Below, piece after piece: positions 19,554 through 29,351 of a stretch of DNA of 64,000 bases. The stretch spans positions 1,212,241-1,276,240 of the forward strand of contig NZ_JAUFQF010000004.1 of assembly GCF_030409635.1 (NCBI RefSeq). The letters run 5' to 3'. The notes under the pieces are model-generated. The model was not told the DNA's origin. It saw nothing but the letters and a program-made list of their open reading frames with translations, and did not search any database. The translations under genes were made by a program, and so were the position numbers. The first letter of the stretch is position 1. Each line of letters begins with the position of its first letter. The DNA is from Vibrio agarivorans. Its GTDB lineage: Bacteria > Pseudomonadota > Gammaproteobacteria > Enterobacterales > Vibrionaceae.

Positions 19554-19582
19554 TTGCAAGCGAATAAATCATTCAATAGAAT
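19554..19582 (+). promoter_or_regulatory. Promoter of the tRNA-Thr/Tyr/Gly/Thr-tuf operon
   Basis: TTGCAA and TAGAAT hexamers spaced by 17 bp, followed by the GC-rich discriminator GCGCCCC. This is a typical stable-RNA promoter sensitive to ppGpp/DksA. The first tRNA begins 13 bp after the -10 box. Confidence 0.8.
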
Positions 19583-19595
19583 GCGCCCCACTTGT

Positions 19596-19671
<76 letters not shown>

Positions 19672-19719
19672 TTTTCACTTTGCCTAGGGCAATGAGACGA
19701 AAATGGATACAAGTACTGT

Positions 19720-19804
<85 letters not shown>

Positions 19805-19839
19805 TATTCTTTAGGGAATAGCACCAAGAGTTACGTGTT

Positions 19840-19914
<75 letters not shown>

Positions 19915-19926
19915 CTCATTTAGAGT

Positions 19927-20002
<76 letters not shown>

Positions 20003-20139
20003 GCTCTCAAGTAAACATTTCCTTTTGATACTTTCTCTTAACTAAACTAAGTTTATTGGTTGAGAGTAAGCCTATTACCAAACTATTTTGGTTGCGTGGT
20101 CATCAAAGCCACCTAAATCCGTACCTAGAGGGACACATC

Positions 20140-21324
20140 ATGTCTAAAGAAAAATTTGAACGTACGAAACCGCACGTAAACGTTGGTACTATCGGCCACG
20201 TTGACCACGGTAAAACAACTCTAACTGCTGCTATCTGTACTACTCTTGCAAAAGTGTACGGCGGTGAAGCGAAAGACTTCGCATCTATCGATAACGCTCC
20301 AGAAGAGCGTGAGCGCGGTATCACAATCGCAACTTCTCACGTTGAGTACGACACTCCAACTCGTCACTACGCACACGTAGACTGTCCAGGACACGCGGAT
20401 TATGTTAAAAACATGATCACAGGTGCTGCACAGATGGACGGTGGTATCCTAGTTGTTGCTGCAACTGATGGCCCAATGCCTCAGACTCGTGAGCACATCC
20501 TACTAGGCCGTCAGGTTGGTATCCCATACATCATCGTATTCATGAACAAATGTGACATGGTTGACGATGAAGAGCTATTAGAACTAGTAGAAATGGAAGT
20601 TCGTGAACTTCTTTCTGAGTACGAATTCCCAGGTGATGACCTACCAGTAATCCAAGGTTCAGCTCTTGGCGCACTAAACGGCGAGAAGCAATGGGAAGAC
20701 AAGATCGTTGAGCTTGCAGAAGCACTAGATTCTTACATCCCAGAGCCAGAGCGTGCTGTAGATCAGCCGTTCCTACTACCAATCGAAGACGTATTCTCAA
20801 TCCAAGGTCGTGGTACAGTAGTAACTGGCCGTATCGAGCGCGGTATCCTAACAGTAGGTGACGAAGTAGAAATCGTTGGTATCAAAGACACTACTACAAC
20901 TACATGTACTGGTGTTGAGATGTTCCGTAAGCTTCTTGACGAAGGTCGTGCTGGTGAGAACGTTGGTGCACTTCTACGTGGTACTAAGCGTGACGAAGTT
21001 GAACGTGGTCAAGTTCTAGCAGCTCCTGGCTCAATCAACCCACACACTAAGTTCGAGTCTGAAGTATACGTACTTTCTAAAGACGAAGGCGGCCGTCACA
21101 CTCCTTTCTTCAAAGGCTACCGTCCACAGTTCTACTTCCGTACAACTGACGTAACTGGTGACATCCAGCTTCCAGAAGGCGTAGAAATGGTAATGCCAGG
21201 CGACAACGTTCAAATGACTGTTGAACTAATCGCTCCTATCGCTATGGACGAAGGTCTACGTTTCGCAATCCGCGAAGGTGGCCGCACAGTTGGTGCTGGT
21301 GTTGTAGCGAAAATCTTTGATTAA
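20140..21324 (+). CDS. tuf: Elongation factor Tu
   Basis: A 394-residue protein of normal EF-Tu length, starting [14 protein letters not shown]; an in-frame upstream extension to base 20056 is not part of the family. The GTPase motifs [13 protein letters not shown] and NKCD are intact. It delivers aminoacyl-tRNA to the ribosome. Codon use is strongly biased, as expected for one of the most abundant proteins. The four tRNA genes upstream identify this as the tufB-type copy; a second tuf near rpsL-fusA is likely just beyond the right edge, but is not seen. Confidence 0.98.
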   Translation: MSKEKFERTKPHVNVGTIGHVDHGKTTLTAAICTTLAKVYGGEAKDFASIDNAPEERERGITIATSHVEYDTPTRHYAHVDCPGHADYVKNMITGAAQMDGGILVVAATDGPMPQTREHILLGRQVGIPYIIVFMNKCDMVDDEELLELVEMEVRELLSEYEFPGDDLPVIQGSALGALNGEKQWEDKIVELAEALDSYIPEPERAVDQPFLLPIEDVFSIQGRGTVVTGRIERGILTVGDEVEIVGIKDTTTTTCTGVEMFRKLLDEGRAGENVGALLRGTKRDEVERGQVLAAPGSINPHTKFESEVYVLSKDEGGRHTPFFKGYRPQFYFRTTDVTGDIQLPEGVEMVMPGDNVQMTVELIAPIAMDEGLRFAIREGGRTVGAGVVAKIFD

Positions 21325-21343
21325 GATTTGACGAAACACTAGT

Positions 21344-21371
21344 AAAAAGGGCATCATTTGATGCCCTTTTT
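21344..21371 (+). terminator. Rho-independent terminator after tuf
   Basis: An 8-bp stem GGGCATCA/TGATGCCC with a two-base centre, preceded by five A and followed by five T residues, 24 bp past the stop. Confidence 0.92.
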
Positions 21372-21566
21372 CTGCGCTGAAACAAGAGGCTATTAAATTT
21401 AACTAATAATTTCTTGTTTTAGCGTCGAGTTTTGATCGAGTTAACTGCTTGATTGCTAAGGTAATTGTCGTTTATTTCTCTGTTTGGATAAACTGCAAAA
21501 AGTAGTGAGCCCTGCAACAGCGGGGTTGTTGTCGTCTATATTTAAGACTTATCACAGGTTGGTTTT

Positions 21567-21947
21567 ATGAAAGCAAATAATGCTGAAACTCCTGAAAGCT
21601 CAAATGGCGCAGACACATTTAAGTGGATCGTAGCCTTTGCGCTTGCGGCTGCCGCTGTTGTAGGTAATTACCTGTATGGCGAAATGTCTGTAGTAATCCG
21701 AGCTGCAGGTGTTGTTGTTCTTATCGCGGCTGCACTAGGTGTTGCTGCTACAACAACGAAAGGAAAAGCTGCGATTAGCTTTGCGAAAGAATCTCGTATG
21801 GAAGTTCGCAAGGTTGTTTGGCCGACTCGTCAAGAGACTACACAAACAACGTTAATCGTTTTAGCTGTAAGTATTGTAATGGCTCTAGCTTTATGGGGCA
21901 TCGACGGCATCATGGTTCGTCTGGTTGCATTCATAACTGGGGTATAG
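21567..21947 (+). CDS. secE: Preprotein translocase subunit SecE
   Basis: A 126-residue protein with three hydrophobic segments: two near residues 22-62 and one near 92-122. The conserved amphipathic region [15 protein letters not shown] lies before the last helix. The three-helix form is the gammaproteobacterial type. SecE stabilises SecY in the inner-membrane translocon. It is followed 13 bp later by nusG, the standard secE-nusG operon. The 242 bp upstream holds the tuf terminator and presumably a promoter that I could not place with confidence. Confidence 0.96.
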   Translation: MKANNAETPESSNGADTFKWIVAFALAAAAVVGNYLYGEMSVVIRAAGVVVLIAAALGVAATTTKGKAAISFAKESRMEVRKVVWPTRQETTQTTLIVLAVSIVMALALWGIDGIMVRLVAFITGV

Positions 21948-21960
21948 AGGGTTTTTATTC

Positions 21961-22509
21961 ATGAGTGAAGCTCCAAAAAAACGCTGGTATGTAGTTCAAG
22001 CCTTCTCTGGATTTGAAGGTCGTGTGGCTCAATCTCTACGTGAACACATCAAAATGCACGACATGGAAGAATACTTCGGTGAAGTACTAGTACCAACAGA
22101 AGAAGTTGTTGAGATGCGCGCGGGTCAACGTCGTAAATCTGAGCGTAAATTCTTCCCTGGCTACGTTCTTGTTCAAATGATCATGAACGATGAGTCATGG
22201 CACTTAGTGCGCAGTATTCCGCGTGTAATGGGCTTCATTGGTGGTACCTCTGACCGTCCTGCACCTATCACTGATAAAGAAGCTGACGCGATTCTTAATC
22301 GTCTTGAGAAAGCAAGCGAAGCGCCTCGTCCACGTACAATGTACGAAGCGGGTGAAGTGGTACGTGTTAATGATGGTCCATTCGCTGACTTCAACGGTAC
22401 TGTTGAAGAAGTGGATTATGAGAAGAGCCGCGTGAAAGTGTCTGTATCGATCTTTGGTCGTGCAACACCAGTTGAGCTTGAATTTGGTCAAGTGGAAAAA
22501 CTTGATTAA
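21961..22509 (+). CDS. nusG: Transcription termination/antitermination protein NusG
   Basis: A 182-residue protein with an N-terminal NGN domain ([14 protein letters not shown], then [10 protein letters not shown]) and a C-terminal KOW domain ([16 protein letters not shown]). NusG binds RNA polymerase, supports Rho-dependent termination and couples transcription to the leading ribosome through S10. It is co-transcribed with secE. A hairpin terminator directly downstream also contains the promoter of rplK. Confidence 0.98.
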   Translation: MSEAPKKRWYVVQAFSGFEGRVAQSLREHIKMHDMEEYFGEVLVPTEEVVEMRAGQRRKSERKFFPGYVLVQMIMNDESWHLVRSIPRVMGFIGGTSDRPAPITDKEADAILNRLEKASEAPRPRTMYEAGEVVRVNDGPFADFNGTVEEVDYEKSRVKVSVSIFGRATPVELEFGQVEKLD

Positions 22510-22528
22510 AAAAACACCTTTTAAAGGG

Positions 22529-22557
22529 TTGTGTAAGGCGCGAATTATGACTATAAT
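22529..22557 (+). promoter_or_regulatory. Promoter of rplKA
   Basis: TTGTGT and TATAAT hexamers with a 17-bp spacer, followed by the discriminator TTCGCGCC. The -10 box lies inside the 3' arm of the nusG terminator hairpin. The same 14-bp block, TATAATTTCGCGCC, recurs at the rplJ promoter. Confidence 0.75.
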
Positions 22558-22570
22558 TTCGCGCCTTTTT
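22535..22570 (+). terminator. Terminator after nusG, overlapping the rplK promoter
   Basis: A long stem AAGGCGCGAATTAT paired with ATAATTTCGCGCCTT (one bulged T), then five T residues. It is 26 bp after the nusG stop. The sequence doubles as the -10 region and discriminator of the next operon. Confidence 0.75.
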
Positions 22571-22655
22571 ACAGCAATGCTGTAAAGAAGTTCTTTATGA
22601 AACCACGGGGAGCAAGCTGTATAGCTAGCGTTTGTACCCAAAATTAGGAAATATC

Positions 22656-23084
22656 ATGGCTAAGAAAGTTGAAGCTTATATCAAACTGCAAGTTGCAGCT
22701 GGTATGGCAAACCCGTCGCCACCGGTTGGTCCTGCTCTAGGTCAACACGGTGTTAACATCATGGAATTCTGTAAAGCGTTCAACGCGAAAACAGAATCTG
22801 TTGAAAAAGGTCTACCGACTCCTGTTGTTATCACAGTATACAACGACCGTTCTTTCACGTTCGTAACTAAGACTCCACCTGCTGCTGTTCTTCTTAAGAA
22901 AGCTGCTGGCATTAAGTCTGGTTCAGGTCGTCCAAACACTGAAAAAGTGGGTACTGTAACTGACGCTCAACTCCAAGAAATCGCAGAAACTAAAGCTGCT
23001 GATATGACTGGTGCTGACATCGAAGCAATGAAGCGTTCAATCGCTGGTACTGCTCGTTCAATGGGCCTAGTGGTAGAGGGTTAA
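22656..23084 (+). CDS. rplK: 50S ribosomal protein L11
   Basis: A 142-residue protein starting [16 protein letters not shown], with the N-terminal [13 protein letters not shown] loop and the C-terminal rRNA-binding domain ending [12 protein letters not shown]. The frame is open eight codons further upstream from a TTG, but the ATG with a TAGGAA site is the family start. L11 forms the GTPase-associated stalk base and is needed for RelA activation. rplA follows after 4 bp. In relatives L1 represses this operon by binding the rplK leader; the GC-rich leader at 22605-22645 could serve that purpose. Confidence 0.98.
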   Translation: MAKKVEAYIKLQVAAGMANPSPPVGPALGQHGVNIMEFCKAFNAKTESVEKGLPTPVVITVYNDRSFTFVTKTPPAAVLLKKAAGIKSGSGRPNTEKVGTVTDAQLQEIAETKAADMTGADIEAMKRSIAGTARSMGLVVEG

Positions 23085-23088
23085 TAAG

Positions 23089-23793
23089 ATGGCTAAACTA
23101 ACTAAGCGCATGCGCGTAATCCGCGAAAAAGTTGACGTAACTAAAGAATACGAAATCAACGAAGCTGTTGCTCTTCTTCAAGAATTAGCAACTGCTAAGT
23201 TCGTTGAGTCTGTAGACGTTGCTGTTAACCTAGGCATCGATGCTCGTAAATCTGACCAGAACGTACGTGGTGCAACTGTACTACCTCACGGTACTGGCCG
23301 CGAAATCCGCGTAGCAGTGTTCACTCAAGGTGCAAACGCTGAAGCAGCTAAAGAAGCTGGCGCAGACATCGTTGGTATGGAAGATCTTGCTGAGCAAGTT
23401 AAGAAAGGCGAAATGAACTTTGACGTAGTTGTTGCTTCTCCAGATGCAATGCGCGTTGTAGGTCAACTAGGTACTATCCTAGGTCCTCGCGGTCTTATGC
23501 CAAACCCTAAAGTTGGTACTGTAACTCCTAACGTTGCTGAAGCGGTTAAGAACGCTAAAGCTGGTCAGGTTCGTTACCGTAACGACAAGAACGGCATCAT
23601 CCACACTACTATCGGTAAAGCTAACTTCTCTGCAGAGCAGATCAAAGAGAACCTAGAAGCTCTTCTAGTTGCTCTTAAGAAAGCTAAGCCATCTTCAGCG
23701 AAAGGCGCTTTCCTGAAGAAAGTAAGCATCTCTACTACAATGGGTGCTGGTGTTGCTGTTGATCAAGCGAGCCTGGATACTCAAGCTAGCTAA
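23089..23793 (+). CDS. rplA: 50S ribosomal protein L1
   Basis: A 234-residue protein of standard length beginning [14 protein letters not shown], with the signature [16 protein letters not shown] in the second domain. L1 forms the mobile L1 stalk near the ribosomal E site and represses its own operon by binding the rplKA leader mRNA (family knowledge). It is separated by 4 bp from rplK, so the two are translationally coupled. Confidence 0.98.
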   Translation: MAKLTKRMRVIREKVDVTKEYEINEAVALLQELATAKFVESVDVAVNLGIDARKSDQNVRGATVLPHGTGREIRVAVFTQGANAEAAKEAGADIVGMEDLAEQVKKGEMNFDVVVASPDAMRVVGQLGTILGPRGLMPNPKVGTVTPNVAEAVKNAKAGQVRYRNDKNGIIHTTIGKANFSAEQIKENLEALLVALKKAKPSSAKGAFLKKVSISTTMGAGVAVDQASLDTQAS

Positions 23794-23799
23794 TTCAAT

Positions 23800-23827
23800 T
23801 TGCAAAGGTGCGAAATTAGTGTATAAT
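23800..23827 (+). promoter_or_regulatory. Promoter of rplJL-rpoBC
   Basis: TTGCAA and TATAAT hexamers spaced by 16 bp, followed by the GC-rich discriminator TTCGCGCC. The -10 region lies in an imperfect inverted repeat (GGTGCGAAATTA/TAATTTCGCGCC) like that at rplK. It starts within 10 bp of the rplA stop codon. Confidence 0.85.
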
Positions 23828-23834
23828 TTCGCGC

Positions 23835-24062
23835 CTAATATTTGTGGTTGGGGCTGAGTAAATTCTGTTGAATTTTTCTCCAGTCTCCGTCCAAGACCGT
23901 AGGTGTTTGACTTGTCAAACTTAATCATCCTACGTAGATGGTGCCCGAACTGACTGAAAGATTTATTTTAATTAGTAAACTTTCTTCTGGGACTGCACCT
24001 AATAAGCTCTCACTGTCGTGATGATAGTGAGTGGTGTAACGACAACCAGGAGTAAATCCAAG
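23835..24062 (+). promoter_or_regulatory. L10-type ribosomal protein leader of rplJL
   Basis: About 230 nt of untranslated leader lie between the rplJ promoter and the rplJ start. It includes CCGTCCAAGACCGTAGGTG and a later partner CATCCTACG, which can pair, as in the E. coli L10(L12)4-binding leader. A hairpin (CTCACT/AGTGAG region) sits shortly before the AGGAG site of rplJ. The inferred role is autogenous translational repression by the L10-L7/L12 complex. Exact structure not modelled. Confidence 0.7.
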
Positions 24063-24557
24063 ATGGCTTTAAACCTTCAAGACAAAAAAGCAATTGTTGC
24101 TGAAGTCAACGAAGCAGCCGTTGGTGCACTTTCTGCAGTTGTAGCTGATTCTCGTGGCGTTGAAGTTGGCGCGATGACATCTCTACGTAAACAAGCTCGT
24201 GAAGCTGGTGTTTACATGAGAGTCGTGCGTAACACTCTAGCACGCCGTGCGGTTGAAGGTACTGAGTACGAGTGTCTACAAGACACTTTCACTGGTCCTT
24301 CTCTAATCGCGTTCTCTAACGAGCACCCAGGTGCTGCAGCGCGTCTTTTCAAAGACTTCGCTAAAGAGAATGATAAATTCGAGATCAAAGCTGCTGCTTT
24401 TGAAGGCGCACTTACTGACGCAGAAGTACTAGCAACACTACCAACTTACGACGAAGCTATTGCACGCCTAATGATGTGCATGAAAGAAGCTTCTGCAGGC
24501 AAGCTGGTACGTACTATCGCTGCACTTCGCGACCAAAAAGAAGAAGCAGCGGCATAA
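24063..24557 (+). CDS. rplJ: 50S ribosomal protein L10
   Basis: A 164-residue protein starting [15 protein letters not shown]. An open extension 15 codons upstream lies in the leader and is not part of the family; the chosen ATG has an AGGAG site. L10 anchors the L7/L12 dimers on the ribosomal stalk and, with them, represses translation of its own m[23 protein letters not shown] is the conserved rRNA-binding region. rplL follows 57 bp later. Confidence 0.98.
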   Translation: MALNLQDKKAIVAEVNEAAVGALSAVVADSRGVEVGAMTSLRKQAREAGVYMRVVRNTLARRAVEGTEYECLQDTFTGPSLIAFSNEHPGAAARLFKDFAKENDKFEIKAAAFEGALTDAEVLATLPTYDEAIARLMMCMKEASAGKLVRTIAALRDQKEEAAA

Positions 24558-24614
24558 GCCTTGCTTTTTACTGGTTGCTTAATAAACTTATTGTTGACTT
24601 AAAAGAGAATTGTT

Positions 24615-24983
24615 ATGTCTATTACTAACGAGCAAATCCTAGACGCAGTTGCAGAAATGTCTGTAATGCAAGTTGTTGAACTAATCGAAGCTATGGAAGA
24701 AAAATTCGGCGTTACTGCTGCAGCTGCTGTTGTAGCTGGCGGTGCTGCTGGTGGCGAAGCTGCTGCTGAGCAAACTGAATTTGACGTAATCCTAGAAGCT
24801 GCTGGCGGTAACAAAGTACAAGTTATCAAAGCTGTACGTGGCGCAACTGGCCTAGGTCTTAAAGAAGCTAAAGCTCTTGTAGACGGTGCTCCAGCACCTC
24901 TAAAAGAAGGCGTTGAAAAAGACGAAGCTGAAGCTCTTAAAGCTCAGCTAGAAGAAGCTGGTGCAACTGTTGCAATCAAGTAA
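24615..24983 (+). CDS. rplL: 50S ribosomal protein L7/L12
   Basis: A 122-residue acidic protein with an N-terminal dimerisation helix, an Ala/Gly-rich hinge near residues 35-55, and the conserved C-terminal domain ([20 protein letters not shown]). It is present as several copies per ribosome and recruits translation GTPases. A strong hairpin downstream reduces read-through to rpoB. Confidence 0.98.
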   Translation: MSITNEQILDAVAEMSVMQVVELIEAMEEKFGVTAAAAVVAGGAAGGEAAAEQTEFDVILEAAGGNKVQVIKAVRGATGLGLKEAKALVDGAPAPLKEGVEKDEAEALKAQLEEAGATVAIK

Positions 24984-25016
24984 TTATTACTTGAGCTTCT
25001 TAGCCTAACGGCTATT

Positions 25017-25047
25017 GGCTGATGGTTTTTTAACCATCAGCCTTTTT
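25017..25047 (+). terminator. Attenuator-like terminator between rplL and rpoB
   Basis: An 11-bp perfect stem GGCTGATGGTT/AACCATCAGCC with a TTTT loop and five T residues. It lies 34 bp after rplL and 169 bp before rpoB. In E. coli partial termination at the same place sets the ratio of ribosomal protein to RNA polymerase mRNA; the same use is inferred here. Confidence 0.88.
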
Positions 25048-25215
25048 GCGCTGTAGGGTATAGGCAATTTTTCCGCTGTTTTCGGCGCCTATATCTAGCA
25101 AAAAACGCTTCATTTCCAAGGAATGGGGTGGTCACTACTTGAGAAACAGCAGTTAGTCACTGTCTCATAATGTGAGAGGCAGTTTGGGTCACTTATCAGC
25201 GAGCTGAGGAACCCC

Positions 25216-28200
25216 ATGGTTTACTCCTATACCGAGAAAAAGCGCATCCGTAAGGACTTTGGTACTCGTCCACAAGTGTTGGACATTCCATACCTGCTAT
25301 CGATCCAGCTCGATTCGTTCGATAAATTCATCGAACAGGATCCTGAGGGACAGTACGGTCTTGAAGCTGCTTTCCGTTCTGTTTTCCCAATTCAGAGCTA
25401 CAACGGCAACTCTGAGCTGCAATACGTTAGCTACCGTCTTGGTGAGCCAGTTTTTGACGTTAAAGAATGTCAAATCCGCGGTGTAACTTATTCAAAACCA
25501 CTACGCGTAAAACTACGCCTTGTGATCTTTGATAAAGACGCGCCAGCAGGTACTGTAAAAGACATTAAAGAACAAGAAGTCTACATGGGTGAAATTCCAC
25601 TCATGACTGACAATGGTACCTTCGTAATTAATGGTACCGAGAGGGTTATCGTATCCCAGCTTCACAGAAGCCCTGGCGTATTCTTCGACAGCGATAAGGG
25701 TAAGACTCACTCATCAGGTAAAGTTCTATATAACGCACGTGTTATTCCTTACCGTGGTTCATGGCTCGACTTCGAGTTTGATCCTAAGGATAACCTGTAC
25801 GTTCGTATCGACCGTCGTCGTAAGCTTCCAGCTTCGATCATCCTTCGCGCACTAGGCAAATCGACAGAAGAGATCCTTGGTCTATTCTTCGAGAAGGTGA
25901 ACTTTGAAGTTAAAGATCAAACTCTTCTAATGGAGTTGGTTCCGGATCGTCTACGCGGCGAAACAGCAACATTTGATATTGCTGCAAACGGCACAACTTA
26001 CGTTGAGCAAGGTCGTCGTGTAACGGCTCGTCATATCCGCCAACTTGAAAAAGACGGCGTTGAGCACATCGAAGTACCTGTAGAGTACATCGTTGGTAAA
26101 GTTGCTTCTAAAGATTACATCAATGAAGCGACTGGCGAGATCATCGTTGGCGCGAACCAAGAACTTAGCCTAGAAGCGCTAGCTAACCTGTCTCAGGCTG
26201 GCCACAAAGCTCTAGAAGTTCTATTCACCAATGACCTAGACCACGGTCCGTTCATGTCTGATACGCTACGTATCGACAGCACGGTTGACCGTATCTCTGC
26301 GCTAGTAGAAATCTACCGCATGATGTGTCCTGGTGAGCCACCAACGAAAGAAGCTGCAGAAGCGCTATTTGAAAGCCTATTCTTCTCTGATGAGCGTTAC
26401 GATCTATCGACTGTTGGTCGTATGAAGTTTAACAGCTCAATCATGCGTGAAGACGCTCAAGAGCAGGGTACTCTAGACGAAACTGATATCATCGAAGTGA
26501 TGAAGAAGCTTATCGCTATCCGTAACGGTATTGGCGAAGTGGATGATATCGACCACCTTGGTAACCGTCGTATCCGTTCTGTTGGTGAAATGGCTGAAAA
26601 CCAATTCCGTGTTGGTCTAGTTCGTGTAGAACGCGCAGTTAAAGAGCGTCTAAGCCTTGGTGATCTTGATGCAATCATGCCTCAAGACCTAATCAACGCT
26701 AAGCCGATTTCTGCTGCAGTTAAAGAATTCTTTGGCTCTTCACAGCTGTCTCAGTTCATGGACCAAAACAACCCACTTTCAGAAGTAACGCACAAGCGTC
26801 GTATTTCTGCATTGGGTCCTGGTGGTCTAACGCGTGAGCGTGCTGGCTTCGAAGTACGTGACGTTCACGTAACTCACTACGGTCGTCTATGTCCTATCGA
26901 GACGCCTGAAGGTCCAAACATCGGTCTAATCAACTCTCTATCTGCGTTTGCGCGTTGTAACGAGTACGGTTTCCTAGAGACTCCATACCGTCGCGTTGTA
27001 GATGGCGTTGTTACTGATGAAGTAGATTACCTATCTGCTATCGAAGAAGGTCAGTTCGTAATCGCTCAGGCGAATACGGTTCTTTCTGTAGAAGGCACAT
27101 TCTCTGAAGAGCTAATCACAGCTCGTCAGAAAGGTGAATCTGGTCTACACCCTCGCGAAAACGTCGACTACATGGACGTTGCAACGAACCAGGTAGTATC
27201 TATCGCTGCGTCGCTTATCCCGTTCCTAGAACACGATGATGCGAACCGTGCATTGATGGGTGCGAACATGCAACGTCAGGCAGTTCCAACACTTAGAGCA
27301 GACAAGCCTCTAGTTGGTACTGGTATCGAGCGCAACATCGCAGTTGACTCTGGTGTTACAGCGGTTGCTAAACGTGGTGGTGTTATCCAGTCTGTGGACG
27401 CATCTCGTATCGTAGTTAAGGTTAACGAAGAAGAGTTGATTCCTGGCGAAGCGGGTATCGATATCTACAACCTGACTAAGTACACTCGTTCGAACCAAAA
27501 CACGTGTATCAACCAGCGTCCATGTGTGATGCCAGGTGAACCAGTACTGCGTGGTGACGTTCTTGCTGATGGTCCTTCAACAGACCTTGGTGAGCTAGCG
27601 CTTGGTCAGAACATGCGTATCGCATTCATGCCTTGGAACGGTTACAACTTCGAGGACTCGATCCTTGTTTCTGAACGTGTAGTTCAAGAAGACCGCTTCA
27701 CGACTATCCACATTCAAGAGCTTTCTTGTGTGGCGCGTGATACCAAGCTTGGTGCTGAAGAGATCACTGCTGATATTCCAAACGTAGGTGAATCTGCTCT
27801 GTCTAAACTAGACGAGTCAGGTATCGTTTACATTGGTGCTGAAGTTAAGGGTGGCGACATCCTAGTTGGTAAAGTGACACCTAAAGGTGAAACTCAGCTA
27901 ACACCTGAAGAGAAGCTACTACGTGCTATCTTCGGTGAGAAAGCATCAGATGTTAAAGATACATCACTGCGTGTACCAAACTCTGTTTCAGGTACGATCA
28001 TCGACGTACAAGTCTTCACTCGCGATGGCGTAGAGAAAGACAAGCGTGCGCTTGAAATCGAACAGATGCAGCTTAAAGAAGCGAAGAAAGACCTAACTGA
28101 AGAGTTCCAAATTCTTGAGGGTGGCCTTCTAAACCGTGTTAAAGCTCTTCTAATCGAAGGTGGTTACACTGAAGCGAAACTAGACACTATCGAACGTAAG

Positions 28201-29244
28201 AAGTGGCTAGAGCTAACGCTAGAAGATGATGCACAGCAAACTCAGCTAGAGCAACTAGCAGAGCAGTACGACGAGCTTAAAGCTGACTTCGATAAGAAGT
28301 TCGAAACTAAGCGTCGCAAGATCACTCAAGGTGATGACCTTGCACCTGGCGTACTGAAGATCGTTAAGGTTTACCTAGCGGTTAAACGTCGCATCCAGCC
28401 TGGTGATAAGATGGCGGGTCGTCACGGTAACAAGGGTGTAATCTCTAAGATCAACCCTGTTGAAGACATGCCATACGATGAAACAGGTCGTCCTGTTGAT
28501 ATCGTACTGAACCCACTGGGTGTACCTTCGCGTATGAACATCGGTCAGATCCTAGAAGTACACTTAGGTCTGGCGGCGAAAGGTATCGGTGACAAGATCA
28601 ACCAGATGGTGAAAGAGCAGCAAGAGCTGGCTAAGTTCCGCGATCTTCTACAGAAGGTTTACGATCTTGGTGATACGCGTCAGAAAGTGGATATTGCATC
28701 CCTAACTGATGACGAAGTTCGCACGCTAATCAAGAACCTACGTGGTGGTCTACCGATCGCGACGCCTGTATTTGACGGTGCTTCTGAGCAGTCAATCAAA
28801 GAGCTATTGAAACTTGGTGATCTACCAGAATCTGGTCAGCTTACTCTGTTTGATGGTCGCACTGGTGATGCGTTTGAGCGTCCTGTAACTGTTGGTTACA
28901 TGTACATGCTGAAACTGAACCACCTTGTTGATGACAAGATGCACGCTCGTTCTACAGGTTCTTACAGCCTAGTAACTCAGCAGCCACTTGGTGGTAAAGC
29001 TCAGTTCGGTGGTCAGCGTTTCGGTGAGATGGAAGTATGGGCACTAGAAGCATACGGTGCTGCTTACACCCTTCAAGAGATGCTAACCGTTAAGTCGGAT
29101 GATGTGAACGGCCGTACTAAGATGTATAAGAACATCGTAGATGGCAACCATAGCATGGAACCTGGCATGCCAGAATCGTTCAACGTATTGTTGAAAGAGA
29201 TCCGCTCGCTAGGTATCAACATCGAGCTAGAAGACGAAGAGTAA
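25216..29244 (+). CDS. rpoB: DNA-directed RNA polymerase subunit beta
   Basis: A 1342-residue protein, the same length as in E. coli. The rifampicin region [16 protein letters not shown] and [13 protein letters not shown] is of the sensitive type at the main sites. A little further on, [12 protein letters not shown] differs from the E. coli form I remember (DVHPTHYGRVCP) at the position equivalent to P564; this may simply be the normal lineage form. The C-terminal [17 protein letters not shown] is conserved. The subunit forms half of the polymerase active cleft. rpoC follows in the same operon. Confidence 0.98.
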   Translation: MVYSYTEKKRIRKDFGTRPQVLDIPYLLSIQLDSFDKFIEQDPEGQYGLEAAFRSVFPIQSYNGNSELQYVSYRLGEPVFDVKECQIRGVTYSKPLRVKLRLVIFDKDAPAGTVKDIKEQEVYMGEIPLMTDNGTFVINGTERVIVSQLHRSPGVFFDSDKGKTHSSGKVLYNARVIPYRGSWLDFEFDPKDNLYVRIDRRRKLPASIILRALGKSTEEILGLFFEKVNFEVKDQTLLMELVPDRLRGETATFDIAANGTTYVEQGRRVTARHIRQLEKDGVEHIEVPVEYIVGKVASKDYINEATGEIIVGANQELSLEALANLSQAGHKALEVLFTNDLDHGPFMSDTLRIDSTVDRISALVEIYRMMCPGEPPTKEAAEALFESLFFSDERYDLSTVGRMKFNSSIMREDAQEQGTLDETDIIEVMKKLIAIRNGIGEVDDIDHLGNRRIRSVGEMAENQFRVGLVRVERAVKERLSLGDLDAIMPQDLINAKPISAAVKEFFGSSQLSQFMDQNNPLSEVTHKRRISALGPGGLTRERAGFEVRDVHVTHYGRLCPIETPEGPNIGLINSLSAFARCNEYGFLETPYRRVVDGVVTDEVDYLSAIEEGQFVIAQANTVLSVEGTFSEELITARQKGESGLHPRENVDYMDVATNQVVSIAASLIPFLEHDDANRALMGANMQRQAVPTLRADKPLVGTGIERNIAVDSGVTAVAKRGGVIQSVDASRIVVKVNEEELIPGEAGIDIYNLTKYTRSNQNTCINQRPCVMPGEPVLRGDVLADGPSTDLGELALGQNMRIAFMPWNGYNFEDSILVSERVVQEDRFTTIHIQELSCVARDTKLGAEEITADIPNVGESALSKLDESGIVYIGAEVKGGDILVGKVTPKGETQLTPEEKLLRAIFGEKASDVKDTSLRVPNSVSGTIIDVQVFTRDGVEKDKRALEIEQMQLKEAKKDLTEEFQILEGGLLNRVKALLIEGGYTEAKLDTIERKKWLELTLEDDAQQTQLEQLAEQYDELKADFDKKFETKRRKITQGDDLAPGVLKIVKVYLAVKRRIQPGDKMAGRHGNKGVISKINPVEDMPYDETGRPVDIVLNPLGVPSRMNIGQILEVHLGLAAKGIGDKINQMVKEQQELAKFRDLLQKVYDLGDTRQKVDIASLTDDEVRTLIKNLRGGLPIATPVFDGASEQSIKELLKLGDLPESGQLTLFDGRTGDAFERPVTVGYMYMLKLNHLVDDKMHARSTGSYSLVTQQPLGGKAQFGGQRFGEMEVWALEAYGAAYTLQEMLTVKSDDVNGRTKMYKNIVDGNHSMEPGMPESFNVLLKEIRSLGINIELEDEE

Positions 29245-29351
29245 TCCTCCCGGTCACTCTTGGCTGTGCGCCAAGAGTGATACAAGTGATTATTTGGTAG
29301 AAGGTGCTCATCGATAGGTGGGCTCCTTTTAACTCCTTACAGGAGCTGATT

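Noticed and set aside
20056..20139. N-terminal extension of EF-Tu
   Set aside because: The in-frame upstream codons are leader sequence; EF-Tu starts at [14 protein letters not shown] in all relatives and has its ribosome-binding site at the later ATG.
21325..21566. A mobile element or regulatory RNA between tuf and secE
   Set aside because: Only the tuf terminator is clear; the remaining AT-rich sequence shows no repeats, inverted ends or structured motif.
25048..25215. A separate promoter for rpoB after the attenuator
   Set aside because: AT-rich hexamers occur (for example TATATC near 25092) but none pairs with a good -35 at the right distance.
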